Positions 12,901 through 27,200 of a stretch of DNA of 64,000 nucleotides are shown one piece after another (the first letter of the stretch is position 1; every line of letters starts with the position of its first letter). Source of the stretch: Stichopus chloronotus. Lineage: Eukaryota; Echinodermata; Holothuroidea; Aspidochirotida; Stichopodidae. Under the pieces are notes generated by a model. That model ran no database searches. It saw only the letters and a program-made list of their open reading frames with translations, and had not been told where the DNA came from. Position numbers and translations under genes: made by a program. The DNA lies in NCBI GenBank assembly GCA_021234535.1, contig CM037832.1, positions 9,245,575 through 9,309,574 on the forward strand, in the 5' to 3' direction.

Positions 12901-13410
12901 GTCTTTACAAATTAATGGTTTAAGGTTGCACAATACCTTGAAAGCTGGAAGAAGTGGTTGCCCCATAAATATATCTGGGTTTTCAGTTTGAATGACCATA
13001 AAAAAGCTTAAAATATAATGCATCCCTCTACTTAGAGACTACGTGGTCGTTGTGTATACTGCAGATACCAATAATTATACTCATTTCGGCCCAGTGAGAG
13101 TCTTAAGTGGCGGTCAGCTACATATATACAATGCATAGCATGTCAATTTCCAACATTCCACAGTGCATTATACATAAGATAGGTGTCCTCGTTAAACTCA
13201 TGCGCTACTTCTTCCCAAATACCAAGACAGTATTCAGCTTCTCACGTTCCTGCTGAGATGATGCCCTCACTGGAGTGAAGATGCTGTATCCAATAAAGTT
13301 AATCAGAGTGAATCCAACAAACTTTAAATGAAAAGACAAAAAGAAAAGACGAAACATCACCCACGATCATAGTCACACTTGTTGACTAAGAAGTAATAAA
13401 CTAGATTTAC

Positions 13411-13486
13411 CTTGCTCTGAATCTAACTGGGTTACTGCTATGTAGCCAACAATCGGGTTACCTTCCTCTGTTCTTCCCACGAGGAC
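13411..13486 (-). CDS. SMPD3: SMPD3-like coding exon 2
   Basis: This 76-bp exon was found by reading the minus strand downstream of exon 1. It is bounded by ttactag at its 3' splice site and CAAG|GTAAAT at its donor. It starts in phase 0, exactly what exon 1 leaves, and ends in phase 1. The translation reads VLVGRTEEGNPIVGYIAVTQ and then LDSEQ, residues 437-461 of the joined model. It aligns with the SMPD3 block around IVGYIACTHL. The family's Thr-His-Leu histidine, a catalytic residue in the DNase I-like fold, is Gln456 here. Length, phase and position in the family all fit, so the exon assignment is strong even though the residue is unusual. Confidence 0.85.
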
Positions 13487-16400
13487 CTAGTAAAAAGGGA
13501 AAAAAAAAATCAAAATCAGAGAAAACATGAGAAACATGAACCTCCATCGGCTCCTGCTGGCTTTTGTCGGATGGATTTAAGGCTTTACTTGGATGATAAC
13601 GTCACCAAAATGCACAAGAAGTCATCATTATGAACATCCTAGAAAAACGCGTTTGTCTCTCTATGTCCGCAGCAGAGAAACTGGGAGCATGGGAGAAGAA
13701 GGAGAGGACTTGAGACAGACTGTGCAAAGTAAATACTGTATGGCGACAAGTAGAAGGTAGGAGGTACTGTTGGTATGTGTATGTGGGGGGGGGGGGGAGC
13801 TGTTGACTAAGTGACAGAGAGTCAATCGAGTCAATCCAACTGTGTCTTTTACCTCAATATTGAATTATACAGGTGATATGCACTACTACTATGTACTACT
13901 AAAGAATAGTCTTTTTCGCTAGCTGCACCTCCCTGTGGTTTGCACGATTCCATTCACATGTACAGTCTATCCAATTATCAGCACAGCACTGCAAAAGAAA
14001 AACCGTTTAGTCCTTTTGTGAAAGAGACATAATACTGTGTCTGATGGGAAAACTTTTACAATTTTCGAACATGTCGTTTTCGTAACTGTCTATTTTTTTC
14101 TTTTATTTATCCAAATGTGTTTTGGGTATTTCTCGCACGTTCTAGAAAGTTCATGGAAAAATACGTTGATTTGGAAGTGACCTTTTAGTGAGACGAGCCT
14201 TTCTTAACGTTCAATAAATCTTTCTGGGTTAATCTCATCAAAGCTGGATCGACGCTTTGTACCAAAATTCCTCTAATTGAATCTCTCTCGGTTGATATAG
14301 TCAACAAACTCAGACTATAAGAGGTAAAAAACTTATCAGTCCTTCACGAGAGCATCAATGTCTAAGTGATCATTAAAGGAACCTACAACGAAGAGCCCTA
14401 CAAAGACAAGCCCTAACGTCTGTTTGCCGTTTAAATGGATTTTGTACTCTAAGTATTAAACCACTTCCACCTAGACGGCTTTATTCAGTAAAGCCGTTCA
14501 AAAACACCAATAGTTTTTGAGTCAACGTTATCACGGGGACCGAATCTTTAATCTTTCCAGGTCTTGAGATGAAGACAAACATTCACAACATCAAATGCAT
14601 TAACCAGTTATACTTTTTAGTGAAAGTATATAAATAATATATCGCTTTAAGTCATGGTGTCATTGAACACAAGACCGTACACAAATGAACCTACGCAGCC
14701 AGGTCCCTTCGAAATTGGCTGAAGTAAATCACGCGTCTTGGGAATCCATGGTTACTGTTTTAATTCTGCTTCTCTATCTTTTTACCTTCCATTTGATGAA
14801 AGATGCCCCTCATTAAGAGATTGACCGAACCTTTTCGTAGGAAGGATTTGAAATTTTGAAATCTAACCAGAGGCTGAAGGAGGGAAAGCTATATAGGGTT
14901 AAGATAGATTGAACGGTGAGGGGAATTTCTTTCCCTCTTCGCCGATAGGCCGCCTCTGATTGCTTTTAGGGCGACATCTTCTGAGAAGTGAAATTTGAAT
15001 ATTCATTTAAGTCATATGGCTCTGTCAGTCGCACCTCGAACGTGAATACGTAGTAGACAGTATTCAAACGTGCGGATTTTACGACAAATGTTAACTGTGT
15101 AATAGTATCTGTTACATGTTTTAGTTTGCACACCTAATGCTCTGTGTGGTAACATGCTTATTAGGTCAAGAGTAAAATATTTAGTAAAATATTTCGTTAC
15201 TTGCAAGGTATTATTCTGTCGTTGTATGATTTCTAGTTACAAATTTAAGATAAAAAAATAACTACCTAGTTCACCAAAAACATGCTTGCTAAAATTACTC
15301 TTACACTTTAATCATGTTTAGGGCTTCTTTTTGTTTCTTTTTAACAGTGCAGACCGTTCTTCTTTTTGTCCACTGTTGACCATACGAAACCAATTGGGGA
15401 TGGTAGAGGACTTAACTCAAATGTGAACCAACTTGACAAATGCATTTTAGTGAACTCATAAACAAATAAATGCTCAAAGACTGACAGTAATAACGATATG
15501 CCCCTTACAACGAGAAGTACAAATTCTATTACATTCTGAATAATGTATCTGTCCTTTCTCAACAGGAATGAAGTGGTTTACTTGAATTGAATGGTCTTTA
15601 TTTATCACCGAGAAACGATGTTATATGTTCCAGATACCATCAGCTTCGGTCAAGTTTTTTAGTATATTTATGATTATCTAGCGGATGAAAATTACTGCAC
15701 TAAACATTTAAATCTTAAAGGAGGATAGGGAGTTGTGGAATACATCTTACGTAACGTTTTGCACTTTTTTCTCCAAATCGAGTAGAAGCATACCTGTTTA
15801 ACGTATTGGTAATAAAAAAAATTATCTCCCAAGACACATTTTGTCAGAGAACGCCCCAGTATAGAGACAAACCGTTAATATTTGTATTTTCCTTACATTG
15901 TGGCTCGTAAGATAATATTAATGAGCATGTCTTGTATGCCCCCCCCCCCCCTATCTTGAACATGGAATGTTGTTTGGTCGAAGGTTATCACTGTTTACCT
16001 GGAGTCTGCAGGTAGACATTAATGGCTTTCAATCAACAACATTCTTTCTGAAAAGATAAGGCGAGGAATAAAACACATATTCATGAATATCAGCGGGCAA
16101 CAACATAAGAAAATTTCAAAAATTAACCATTTTTTCCTCTCTAGTGGGGCGCTCTCAAAAAAAAAAAATTGTCATTAGCAGATTATTTTTACAACAAATA
16201 AGTTACATAGATATGCTTCTAGTCGATTTACAGGAAAAAAGCAAAAGGCTAAGTAAAATGTATTTTACAACTCCCTATCCTACTTTGATGTACAAATATT
16301 TCTTTTCGATGTATTAGAACAATTTGCAGGGTGAAATAGCCCCCTGCCCCTCCCACGAAACTTATTTTGAAAAATATCTTGCATATGTCCTAAAAAGCCT

Positions 16401-16977
16401 AGCAATTTTGCTTTCAAGTTTTGCCATGACAAAAATGCTGGTAGAATGTGGTTTCTTGACATCAAATACGATTAGAAAAAGACTGTGACGGTAATAGCAT
16501 CTTTATGCGTTAATTGCCTAGGGGTTAAAGACACACCTCGTAATACTTGCAATGAAACATTTTTCCTTGGGAGGGGGAGGGACCAAACGCCATATGTACT
16601 CCATCCTCTACCCTTATTCTGTCATTGAGGCTATGTTGAACTACGTTTTCCACTGCACCTTTATTCAAACATAGAACGAAAAGTTTTACTCTCCCTTTAA
16701 GCTTTTATTGACCCACGTGACAAATTTGTCTGGTGACAATTCACCTTTGCAATTTTTCTTATTTTCCCAGATTTTCATTTTTGTCTTTCTATATTAATCA
16801 ATTTATTGACCAGCTTGGGGACAAAAGATTGAAATGGAAACGAAGAATGACTTTAATCTATACTGTCCTCTTAGTCGACTAATGGAGCCCTTTTTGACCT
16901 CATTTTTTTTCTTTCTTTAGTGAAAGTCCATCTTCAATTTATCGACTAAAAGCAGAGGGAACATTTCATATACTCAC
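13487..16977. other. Intron 1 of the SMPD3-like gene
   Basis: The intron lies between coding exons 1 and 2 on the minus strand. It contains a G13 run at 13785-13797 and a C13 run at 15939-15951. No further exon or element was recognised. Confidence 0.6.
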
Positions 16978-18285
16978 CTTGACGATCAGAAGACCAATAG
17001 AGCGATAGCAATCGAATTTATGTTCCTCGTGGAAGTTATGAAAATCTACGTCCACGATTGGGTATCGACTCGCGAAAATGAGACCACTGTTTAGGAAATA
17101 ATGGTTCACCTTCCACGAATTATAGCCTATATCGTAGACTATGTAGCTGTAACACTCGTGCAGCACGGAGACCAGTTTATTAGTCGCCCTGAAGTCGAAT
17201 GCCTCCGTGATGCAGACGAAGTCCAACCCAGGAGGAAACGACGTGGTGACCCCATGATCCTGAGGGGTGAACGATTTTTCCTTGATGGAGACTTGACTCC
17301 CGATGTAAGAAGCACCTTTCTTGAAAGTTGTGGACTGGCTGGTGTAGTGGGACGACAACGTAGAAGACGCGCTTGCATATATCCTCTGTCGTTCAAGTAC
17401 TGTGTTTGGATACGAGCCGTCAGACTCCGGTGTGGAAGGTGTCGGAGAGTGGGAACCTTGAACCACGTCCGGTATGAGGCCATCTTGAGATACGCTCAAC
17501 GGGCTCTTACGAACTTTTCCAGAGGTCGAAGGTTTGTTGTGTCGAGCTTCGCTGCTTCCGACGGTGGAGAACAAGGGTCGCTGCACTTTCTGAAACGTGT
17601 ATTCGTTACAGCGTTCCCCTTCGCCAGTTTCGCTAAATTCGCCGTCGGACGGGGTCAGAACTTCCTCAATCTCCGTGTGGGACGCCAAATGACTCACATT
17701 TTGAGGAGGCAAAAATATCGAAGAAGTGGCTACCTCTCTGTTTAGGAGGGGAGTACAAGCCTCTCCGTCAGACGGGGTTCTTATAAAGACTTGAGGGTTA
17801 GGATGTATCTGAGAGAACGCTACTCTTTCCCCTATTTTGCGTGCCCTAGTTTGAACATTTCTGAGATTTTCTTGAATTGAAATAGCTTCCGGTAGTAGTT
17901 TTGTGTCTATCAGGGCGACGCGAAAGAAATGCTTTAATGTCAGATCCGTCCATAGAGTAGTATTGACATTCACTCTGAAGTAATTCTCTTTGAAGGAATA
18001 CTTATAAGGTAATTTCGACTTAGATAAATACCATTTAATAAATACCCCGGCCAGTGCGAGGGGCCAAAAGATCATCAGACATACAAAATGTATTGGCACG
18101 AAGAACAAAATGGAAACGAAGAAATATATGGCGTTGAAGGCATCCTTTTGTTTCGTAGTAATCGTCAGAGATAGGAAGAGACAGACGACTTGATTGAAAG
18201 GCCACGTCCATAAAAGCACCAAATACTCCGCGATCGTGTAGGCTTGGCCCTGCCATGGCGAAGGGAATGGGTTTTGATAAAGCAT
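16978..18285 (-). CDS. SMPD3: Neutral sphingomyelinase-2 (SMPD3)-like protein, coding exon 1
   Basis: This exon encodes the first 436 residues of an nSMase2-family protein. Enzymes of this family hydrolyse sphingomyelin to ceramide and phosphocholine at the inner face of plasma membrane and Golgi. Seen directly: residues about 18-40 and 52-86 are two hydrophobic segments like the N-terminal membrane hairpins of the family, followed by PYKYSF, which parallels the family's PYIYS. Residues 125-160 (IDTKLLPE, TRARKIGERV) match the start of the DNase I-like catalytic domain. Residues 165-350 form a Ser/Pro-rich insert, as in vertebrate SMPD3. Residues 353-436 (GLDFVCITEAFD, LNSGLIFASRYPI) carry the second conserved block with Glu361. 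The Met at 18285 is used because it lies four bases inside a 3' splice site (tttctttgtag, exon edge 18289) and aligns with the family start. The exon ends AAG|GTGAGT at 16978 in phase 0. Oddities: the metal-binding Asn appears as Asp127, and the Cys cluster palmitoylated in mammals is not evident. Homology is by recognition, not by search. Confidence 0.9.
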
Positions 18286-18289
18286 GTCG

Positions 18290-21200
18290 CTACAAAGAAA
18301 TGAAAACGAACCTCACATTCGTTGATGAGATGACCTCATTGTCCTATACATAGAATAAGAAAAAAAATAAAGCAAAGAAATGTATGAATAAACAGTTGTA
18401 CGTTACTATACTTAGTAAATTAATATAGATCACAAGTGGCACATCAGCGCATGAAAACAGGTTAAGTGGGAGAGTGTCAGGAGAGAAATATAGCACTTCC
18501 CGATAGCCAGACAAAAAGGAGTTCCGTTTTGCTTATTTATCCTTATTCTTTGGGGACACTTCAATGTTGCCGCTTTCCTCAGTTTGCAATCCCTTTCGAT
18601 AATTCCGCAAGAGTACGCAATTTTTTTTTAATTACTTTTGTACCGTAATTAAAACGGATGGGGATGTACGTGTGTATTTGACAAAAAAAGCATGAACCAG
18701 AAATAAACTGCGAATCAATCCCCACGTGGGATGACTACATGCTGAAGAAATAGGTTTCAATTAAATTAGAATGCCTCATTGTCTTCGACTGCTAGCCTGG
18801 AATCCACGGATAAAGGGGAACGATTATAGAAAATAAAGTTCAACCTCCTCTTTATTGTACTCAACCTGTGCAAACACGCAATGTCTAACATGAAGAAAGG
18901 TGTTTCGAACTGCATCTTTGAAAAAGTTTGAAGAGTGAAATCCACTCTTTAATTTATTTAGATGAAGCACTCTCTCGCTCAACGGAAGAAAAAAAGTGTA
19001 ATTAAGGAATTGATTTAATGACGAGACTGTTCGAAAAAAGTTACATTGTTTAAGAACTTAATGAGCATGACGTTTCCCTCATTTAAAGAAATAAGAGAAA
19101 AGAGTGGTCACTTGAGCCTCTCTGAAAGATGGAATTCCCACTCTATCCACATCTAGAATTTCTAGAAAATCTAGGAGCTCATCATCTGAAAGGGAACACA
19201 CCGAAAAAGGCTTCTGCATTGTTTCAAAGTTTCTTTTTGATATATCTTAATGGTCTATAATACACACTATTGACTTATTAATATAGCCACACACCCGGTC
19301 ATTTCTAACCCACCTTTGGTCCCCTATACCACCTGACCCTCAGCCCAACCAACATACACACGTATTAGTTAATGCAGTGATGTACATATCCCCATCTTTC
19401 ATTAGAATAATTACATCTCGAAATAACAAAACGATCTTGCAATTCGTTTTCATTTTTATTTTATCCCTTCCCATCAATTGAAAAAAATACGCCTGTGTTT
19501 GTGTCCAAGTTAACGGAAGGTCGGGGTTGTACCTCTTTAAGGTAGATCATCCTCCCAATATTAACGATGGCTGTCACATAACTTATTCTGGCATTTTATG
19601 TTAAGCTCAAGTTGTGCCACACAACATCATGTCTTTTTGGTGTTTTTAATTAGTTTATCTGTTGCTGCTATGAACATTTTGTATCATCCTCAGAAGAACA
19701 TTAAATTATGTCACACTTTCACGCTGGCACACTGTAATAGTGATGTGAGTACCAGGAGTATTGATATGAGAGACATCTCGTAATCATGTTAGTTACGTTA
19801 CGTTTATTTTAAGTATGGTTTTCCCCTTTTATCCGCCAATTGTTCCTCTAGCATCTTGAGGTAAAGTTATACTTTAAAAAAAAAAAATGCACTTATACCC
19901 ATTGACACTTGTTATATGCTAGTCTTTAACTGTCGTTTTCGTTGGATTTGAATCATTTATAAATCTTTAGCAGTCAGTGTATTGACAACACGTTTGATAC
20001 GAAAATCAAATGATTATTAAACGTCTTTCGTTATCTAACCTACACATTTCTTCACGGTGGTTTTTACGTAAACCTAGGCGTAACAGTACCATAACTAATA
20101 TGCATGAAGAAGTATACAACCTCTACTGACAATTCAGGTACTTTGCTTGCCCGAGTTGTTCGTTACATACAGCGTTTGGAGACGGAGAAACTACTGATAC
20201 TCAGGTTTAGCCTTGCAATAAGCGAGGGTAAATAGCGTAAGATCTGCGACCTACATTAATCTTTGGCTCTCTTAAGGCCATGTTTGCTCTCGGGAGCTCT
20301 TCCGAGGATAATGATTTCGTTCAACCAGTGCGACTCATATGTTTGCTATAATGATTAACCATTTAGCACATGAAAAGCTCGATGATGCGTTGGCTGTTAC
20401 ACCTTCAAGGGATTCACAACACACACACACACACACACGCTCTTGCTCTCTCTCTCTCTCTCTGAGAGCCCGTTAATGGAATCCAGTCGTTCGTTGAATC
20501 TGGCATCTTTCAATTGACTTGGCTACAATAGTAAGCTATGTAAACCAGCGATGGTAGGAAGAGGGATCAGTATCTAAACCATCGGTGGTGGGGATGAGGA
20601 TTGATTTTGTCTTGGTACCTGAAGACATTTGGGTCTCCGATCATAGGAGACATAGCGTGTCACAGCATGTAGCAGATCTTTAACTGCATGTTTGTAATAG
20701 CATGACAGGCACATCACCTGAAATATATAGTGTATATTAGTCCAGCAATGATTCAAAAATGTGCATTCAACAACAAAACTCTCCATGTAGAGGTATCGTT
20801 CACCCCAGTTGTCAATTGTAAAGTATGGCGTGTATATATATATATATACATATATATACATATATATATAATATTTATTATTATAATGACTTATGGTTCG
20901 TTATGGGACTGTCAATACAATGACACGCACCATATTGCAATGGCACTTTTTTTTTAAATTTATTGTCAGATTGCGTTACATTGTCGGCATCCCCAAAGCC
21001 ATAAGTTTTAATTCACTGTCTACCTTTGGAATTGGTCTCTGTTTGGGATGTGTGTGATAAAAGAGAGTTTGCAACATCCATCGTAATATTTTTGCAAATC
21101 ATACGGATTCTTGACATACTTTAAATGTTTGTTACATACTGTCATCTTATCAGTTACTCAATTTAATTTGACACGCAAACCTGGTGCGATTGATAATTTA

Positions 21201-24200
21201 TAATGACTTATACGATAAACAGAGTCATATAGAGAACACCAGTCCTCATCGAAATGTTAAAGATGAGAGTTAGCTTTGGTTGACGTCATATTAAGTGGGT
21301 TTCCATGTACGTCTGCTGAGAAATATTGATTATTTCAGTATCTTTGATAGCAACGTCGTTTAGTGAGACAGCTAGCCTGAAAAGACGATAAACGAATGAA
21401 AACGTCACAGAAAATCTACGAAGGGTAAACGAATTATTTAAAAACAATGTAATTAATTTTTCTCATACCTATTTCCATAAATAAGTCATCCACGACAGCA
21501 AGAGAATATACGATTTTGTTTTCCCTAGGTCGAGCTAAAATAAATGTTACTCAAACTCTCATTAAGGAGCATGGCTAGCATTGAATTAGCCAAAGCGAAA
21601 GTTCTATCAAAAAAATAACATTTCTCAGGCATGTTTTATAAACACATTTTGTTACATTTATATAGCCACAATTTATCAAAAAAACTGAAGGTACGGTATC
21701 AGAGTAGCAACATTTACTTGCACATTTTACTTTTCAAAGAATGGGAATAGCTTTACATGCTTAATTTTTAAGACATATTTGAGCTCTCTTCTATTTTGAA
21801 TCGTTTCGATACTGCACATTCTTATTTTCTTTCACCTATAAAAGGACATCTTACAGGACGAGGACGTCAGGTAAAAATACAATTACTCATAAAATGAAAC
21901 AAAAAACGATAAAAAGGGCAAAGTCTAAATTTTTGTCTCCTCTTCAACTCCCGGAGCTGTTTAAGAGTCCATCAAATGATTAAAACGCCTAGAATACCAC
22001 GAATTATAGATATATTTCCTTGGCGTAAGTTTATCTAATGCAAACAAGTTTAATATCCTACTTGATGGGAAACAACGACTATAGCGTTGCTGGCCATCTG
22101 TTGTGGTCTTAGTTCTGCTATTTACATTTGATAAAGGGCTTGAATATAGTTAAGGAACATCATTATTCTTGTTGTTTATTTCACATACGAATAGGACAAT
22201 GAAGATTTGATTTATTTGTTTCAGTGGAAGGTCAATTGGTGTTGTGACTCATGAGTCAACAATCGCACAACGAAATGGGAAACAGCAAAATTAAAGTTCA
22301 TAGTTTTGACTTAGAGTCACAACAAAGGTTCCAATCATTGAGTCATTTAGAGTTCTGCAAGTGAAGACGAGTCAAATGGTGAAACAAAATTGACTGTTGC
22401 ATAAGGTACAGTAAATTAGAGATGGGAATTTGATACGATAGTGTTGAAAAATACATTCCGATATGTTGGCGACATTTTGAAAACTTATGTGTTGAATGAA
22501 ACAAGTTTGTAAGACAAATCTGGTCATCGATTATTCATTTGCCATTTTCTTGTAGAGACAAGTTCTTTCATATTAATTACCTACACTGTCGTGAAACATG
22601 TGAACGAGGAACTCACATGTTAATCCCATGATCATATTTCGAAACAAATATGGGACATATCACATAGGGGACCTACAAAGTAAAATATCGTCTTTTAAAA
22701 AAATTATATCCCGGTCCTTATCATAGACTTCAGTTTATCAAATATAATTAATGGTGCTATAACAGCCCTACAATCATTATTCACTTTCTTTAGTTATTTA
22801 AATGAGATTAACAAATACGATTGCACAGTCGAAAGATAATACCGGTAGTAAGTGAAGTAAACCACACAGATTACTTTCAATAGTGTATATTTTCTTTTTA
22901 CTCATGATATTCTCTACATATTCTTCTTGTGACATTTCATCACTTGAGAAATTGTCATTTGTCCGATTAATATACCAACTGATTTTTATCATCAATCGTT
23001 GAATCCATATCTGACACAGACGACAAATTGTGTCCTATCACAATGTACAGTAAGAGTATGTGCAGCCTAGCCTTATTTCAGAACTGTCACATATCAATAC
23101 AGTCGCCACTCATTGATCACTGACAAAACATACACTTTCAGAGCACATTACCACTTATCTAAACAGTGCCACGATAGTGATCGATTAATCTGGAGTTTGA
23201 GTGCGTATATAGTTTCATTTTACCAACGATTCGTAGTAGTAATTAGTGACGCATCGCGATACAGCCAAAGCTATGGTCTGACTTACACTTTATGAAACCA
23301 AGGAGATATGAGGAGGGAAGTAGGACAACTCCAGATGATGCCTGAGCATAATTACCACGCATCGATGGTCGACGTACATTTAGCTTAGTAGCCCAATGGT
23401 GTAATGAGGTTATACTGTGTAAGTCTCTGGTGTAGATTTAAAATTGGAAGAATTGAATTTAAGACCGAGTCATGGGAATTGCGCATCAGTTGCAAATCTC
23501 ATTTAGCTATCCTAGGTTAATATCTCGTCTTGACTATCTAAAGGGATGAAAATGGAGAGATCGTAAAACAGATACCAGCATGGCAGGCTCACATGTATAA
23601 TGTATTCTCTTTGTGGTTGTTAACTTTTCTTGGCAATTTTAATGCCAGAGATGTATTATCACAACAGAAAAAAAAAATCGACTTTCCTGATTGCAGTACA
23701 TTCTACTGTCTTTCAATTGCATAAAGAGGCCATACAGGATTTGGTCTGTGCAAGGTGACTGATAAGTTTGTGATGACTTAAAAGGCTACCTTGCAGCAGC
23801 ATTGTCCCATGTAAGAGTTACAAGCATTATGTCTGTTAATGAGATGAATTGACCAGCTAATAATTTAAAATTTGAAAAATAATAAATGTGTACCGATGTT
23901 GATATTAGTTCCTTGGTGTTAACAATTTACATATCTCAAGATGATAAATTTATTGACATTTTGACAACTTATTGACATATTTTATGACATGATAAGAATG
24001 TCAATGATATCAGTTTCTTAAATAAAAAGCTTTCAATGATTTGTCATCACAGTTTATATAGTCTTGACAATGAAGTTAACAATTCAAAAGAATTACATCG
24101 ACAAACGTTACACCTCATTCTGCATCCTGTTCTTCGGATCGTGTTTTGTGGATATTCCCATGTCAGTTTTATCCTTTTACGGGTTAGAATTCTTGTACGA

Positions 24201-27200
24201 AACAACTCTTATTCGACGTTCCTCTTTTGTTCCTTTTTAGTGGTAAGAAACTGAATCTGTTTATGATCTCAGTCCTCTTCAATTATCTTACCCAGTGAAT
24301 TTAAGTCTCTCACTGCGTTCCTAAACAGAAACAACTCCGGTCACATCACCGACAAGTGAGAAACAATACTCGAGAGGGAATGAAGTGAGCCAAAGCTGTT
24401 ATTTAGCATCGTCGAAGCAGAGCATGCAGTACATAAAAGTACTTCTGTTGATTTTAAAATTGCAAATGCCACTGAAACGTGACAAGTAATGAATCTTGCA
24501 GAAGTGCGAACCATGTGTAGTAGGCAGACTTCAGTGTGGGAGTCATACGAGAAGTCAAGAGTAAATTGACGTTACCTTACTTAACGCACGTAACGAACCC
24601 TATCCACGCAAGCGCATGCATGTATAATCTCCCCCTCAAAAGGGTGCGCTGATAAGCAAGGTGCATTGAAAATTAATCGTGTTACTGGCAAGATACATAA
24701 CATTAGGCCTATGGCGTACACTAAATAAATGTGTTATGACTGAATATCAGGCTAGGTGACGATTCCCCACACTGTTACCACGTAAAGTGGCAGTACATCT
24801 CATGCAGATGGCGCTGATAGTATTAAACGTACTATTTTCGTGTCCGTCGTTTTTATATTAGATTAACAGTCACTTCAGCTTTGGAAATAAATCAATACGA
24901 TTTATTAAAAAAGTATGAATTATCCTTTTGAAAGCAAACTCCTTTATGTAATCAAACAAATTGAATTAAGCACCCATGTGATTTGTTATCACGAACTGCG
25001 TGTTTATTCAACTGTACTAATTTACGTGCTAAGTTTGCAAGTGAAATTTACGCGATTTGTGTTTTTCGTATTATGCAAAGTTTAACTTTCTTGTTCGCAA
25101 CACTGATTGCAAAAGTTGTTTCGTGTTCTAGCCTCATATATCTGACGGGATTAAGTCAAATCCGGTGACAAACACATCATTCAGGATAATTTTAGTCTGT
25201 TTCGACATGTACACAGTTATTGATACAATAAAGTATTGAAGTGTCAATCTTAACAATAAATCCCACATGCCGACGGTACTATGTCAGGTCTTGGCCGGGC
25301 GGGCATTCGTAATGGTATTGAAAGTTCTTTGCATGGAAAATGCCTCACAACAAGATTAGCTTCTTTCCAATTCTGTGACTAGTTTGAGGTGGAAACACTT
25401 TGAAATTATTTTAACTTTTTCTTCTCCGTTGAAAGTATAAGTTCTGGTGGATGACAAGAGCTTGTTATGTGTGCGCGATGAAGTTTTACGAGACGACAAA
25501 CATGTGTAAACATATCGGGTATTCCCATTTGGGAATTGAATTTCAACTGAGGTAAACATGAAGTAATCCATACACTTTAAAGTCCCAATTACATTGTTTC
25601 CCAATAAACACAACACGAAAACATGGCAACACGATATATCCTAGCGAGCTAATATTGGAGGAACCTGGTCGAATTATAGTGACCGATACACTGCAGTTTA
25701 ATCATTGAAACTGTGGATGTTTACAGTTGGCCACTGTGACTCATGCGTAACTAAAGAAGAAGTGACCACTGTAACAGATCGGTAAATTATCTGAAGGCCC
25801 ATCTCTTGCATTTTGTGAATATATCTGCAGTCATTTGGAATGAACCATTTACAGTTTGTTGCAGACATCAACCACATAAATTTTGTTGTGGAAACTTAAA
25901 AAGCATGACTTTCATCATAATGTTATCAACTACACTGGCGTATCCAAGTATCCATTGTAACCATTGCTAGCACACTGAAAAATAAGAAAAATTATTACAC
26001 AAACTTCTTTATTAGTCAGAAGGTACTGCAAAAATGGGTAGTAATCAATATGGGGTAAACTTTTTCAAGGAGAAGCTGTACTTCGAATACCTTGAATTTC
26101 CCGACTTATTCGATTTGTGAGTATCTTTAAAAAAAAAAGAAGAAAAAAAATAACCCATCACAGCAGTAAAGCAAGGACTATGTTACGGTCTGAGTGAAAG
26201 AATACGTTAATATATAGACAAATAAGTCCCAGACCGAGTATATTTGGAAGATTATAGTAAAAAATTCACGGGATTTTCTGCTACTGTCGATCCATCATTT
26301 TCAGTACCTTTAATAGATTGAACAAGCAAAATACAGTTTTTTCTCTGAAATTTCAAAAAAAAACTGAGCGTGACTGAATTGCGAATCAACAAGTCAGCAA
26401 TGAAAAACAGTCCTACGTTAAATGAAATTCTTGAAGAAAAAACGATTATATGATTATAGGTACGTCATTCTTCTTTATTATCGTCAATTATGTACACTTT
26501 TTTTTATTGTTACTTAAAAACGTGATTTTCACAATCTTCTGAAAATCATGAAAGTGAAAAGGAATCGAACTGACGCCGTCTATATAGGTCGACACCGGCA
26601 GATATTAGAGCTACAAGTCACGGAAGGGTTTTGTAAAATCAAAGAATTTAAGTCAGGTAAACCTTAATTGTACTATTGCAGTGATATTGCATTCAGGTTG
26701 GTAATAGAGAAACCGCCCTAGTTAACTTAGTGCTAAACTACCCGGTGCCACTGAGAATGCCAAAATGTTAAATTTATATAAATTTCCAAAGAACATCTAC
26801 GTTTGTTGTCAAATTGTGGAAAATTTTGTCTCAATTTAGGCCTACCATGGATATAAGTGTCGTGCACTGTATCTTTCCTGTGACTAATTTGCTTGACTTT
26901 CACCTGAGTCACTGTGAGGAATTAGGTAATAAAATGTCAAACCTTGGTTCACAACTCTACAGGGGGTATAAAAATGTCAGTTACTTTTAAATGTCAACAT
27001 GTTTTCTTTTGTATTGCTTTACTGCGTGTTACTATGCAATAACTAAACATATTGTAATAACACAATAAAGTGCTTCAATAACATCAACAATTTAAAAGTC
27101 TCGAAGGGCGAAAAAATACATCATTCAAACTATCATAAAACAAAGCAAATATACACAGTTGTTGGTATTTAGTACATGGCTGAATTACATTTAACCAGTA

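Larger units (their letters stand above)
7866..13410. other. Intron 2 of the SMPD3-like gene, non-exonic parts
   Basis: Outside the nested candidate exons (8029-8195, 9819-9915) this stretch shows AT-rich non-coding sequence with normal CpG content. I counted 16 CpG by hand in 10021-10620. Short open frames at 8575-8817, 9381-9605 and 9961-10188 have no recognisable domain or splice context and are not called. Confidence 0.5.

Noticed and set aside
17101..17745. 214-codon plus-strand open frame rich in Arg
   Set aside because: It lies antisense to the SMPD3-like coding exon and is a shadow of its codon use; it has no family similarity.
26545..26625. tRNA-like string ggaatcgaactgacgcc
   Set aside because: Resembles a reversed T-arm, but no matching acceptor stem or anticodon arm could be drawn.
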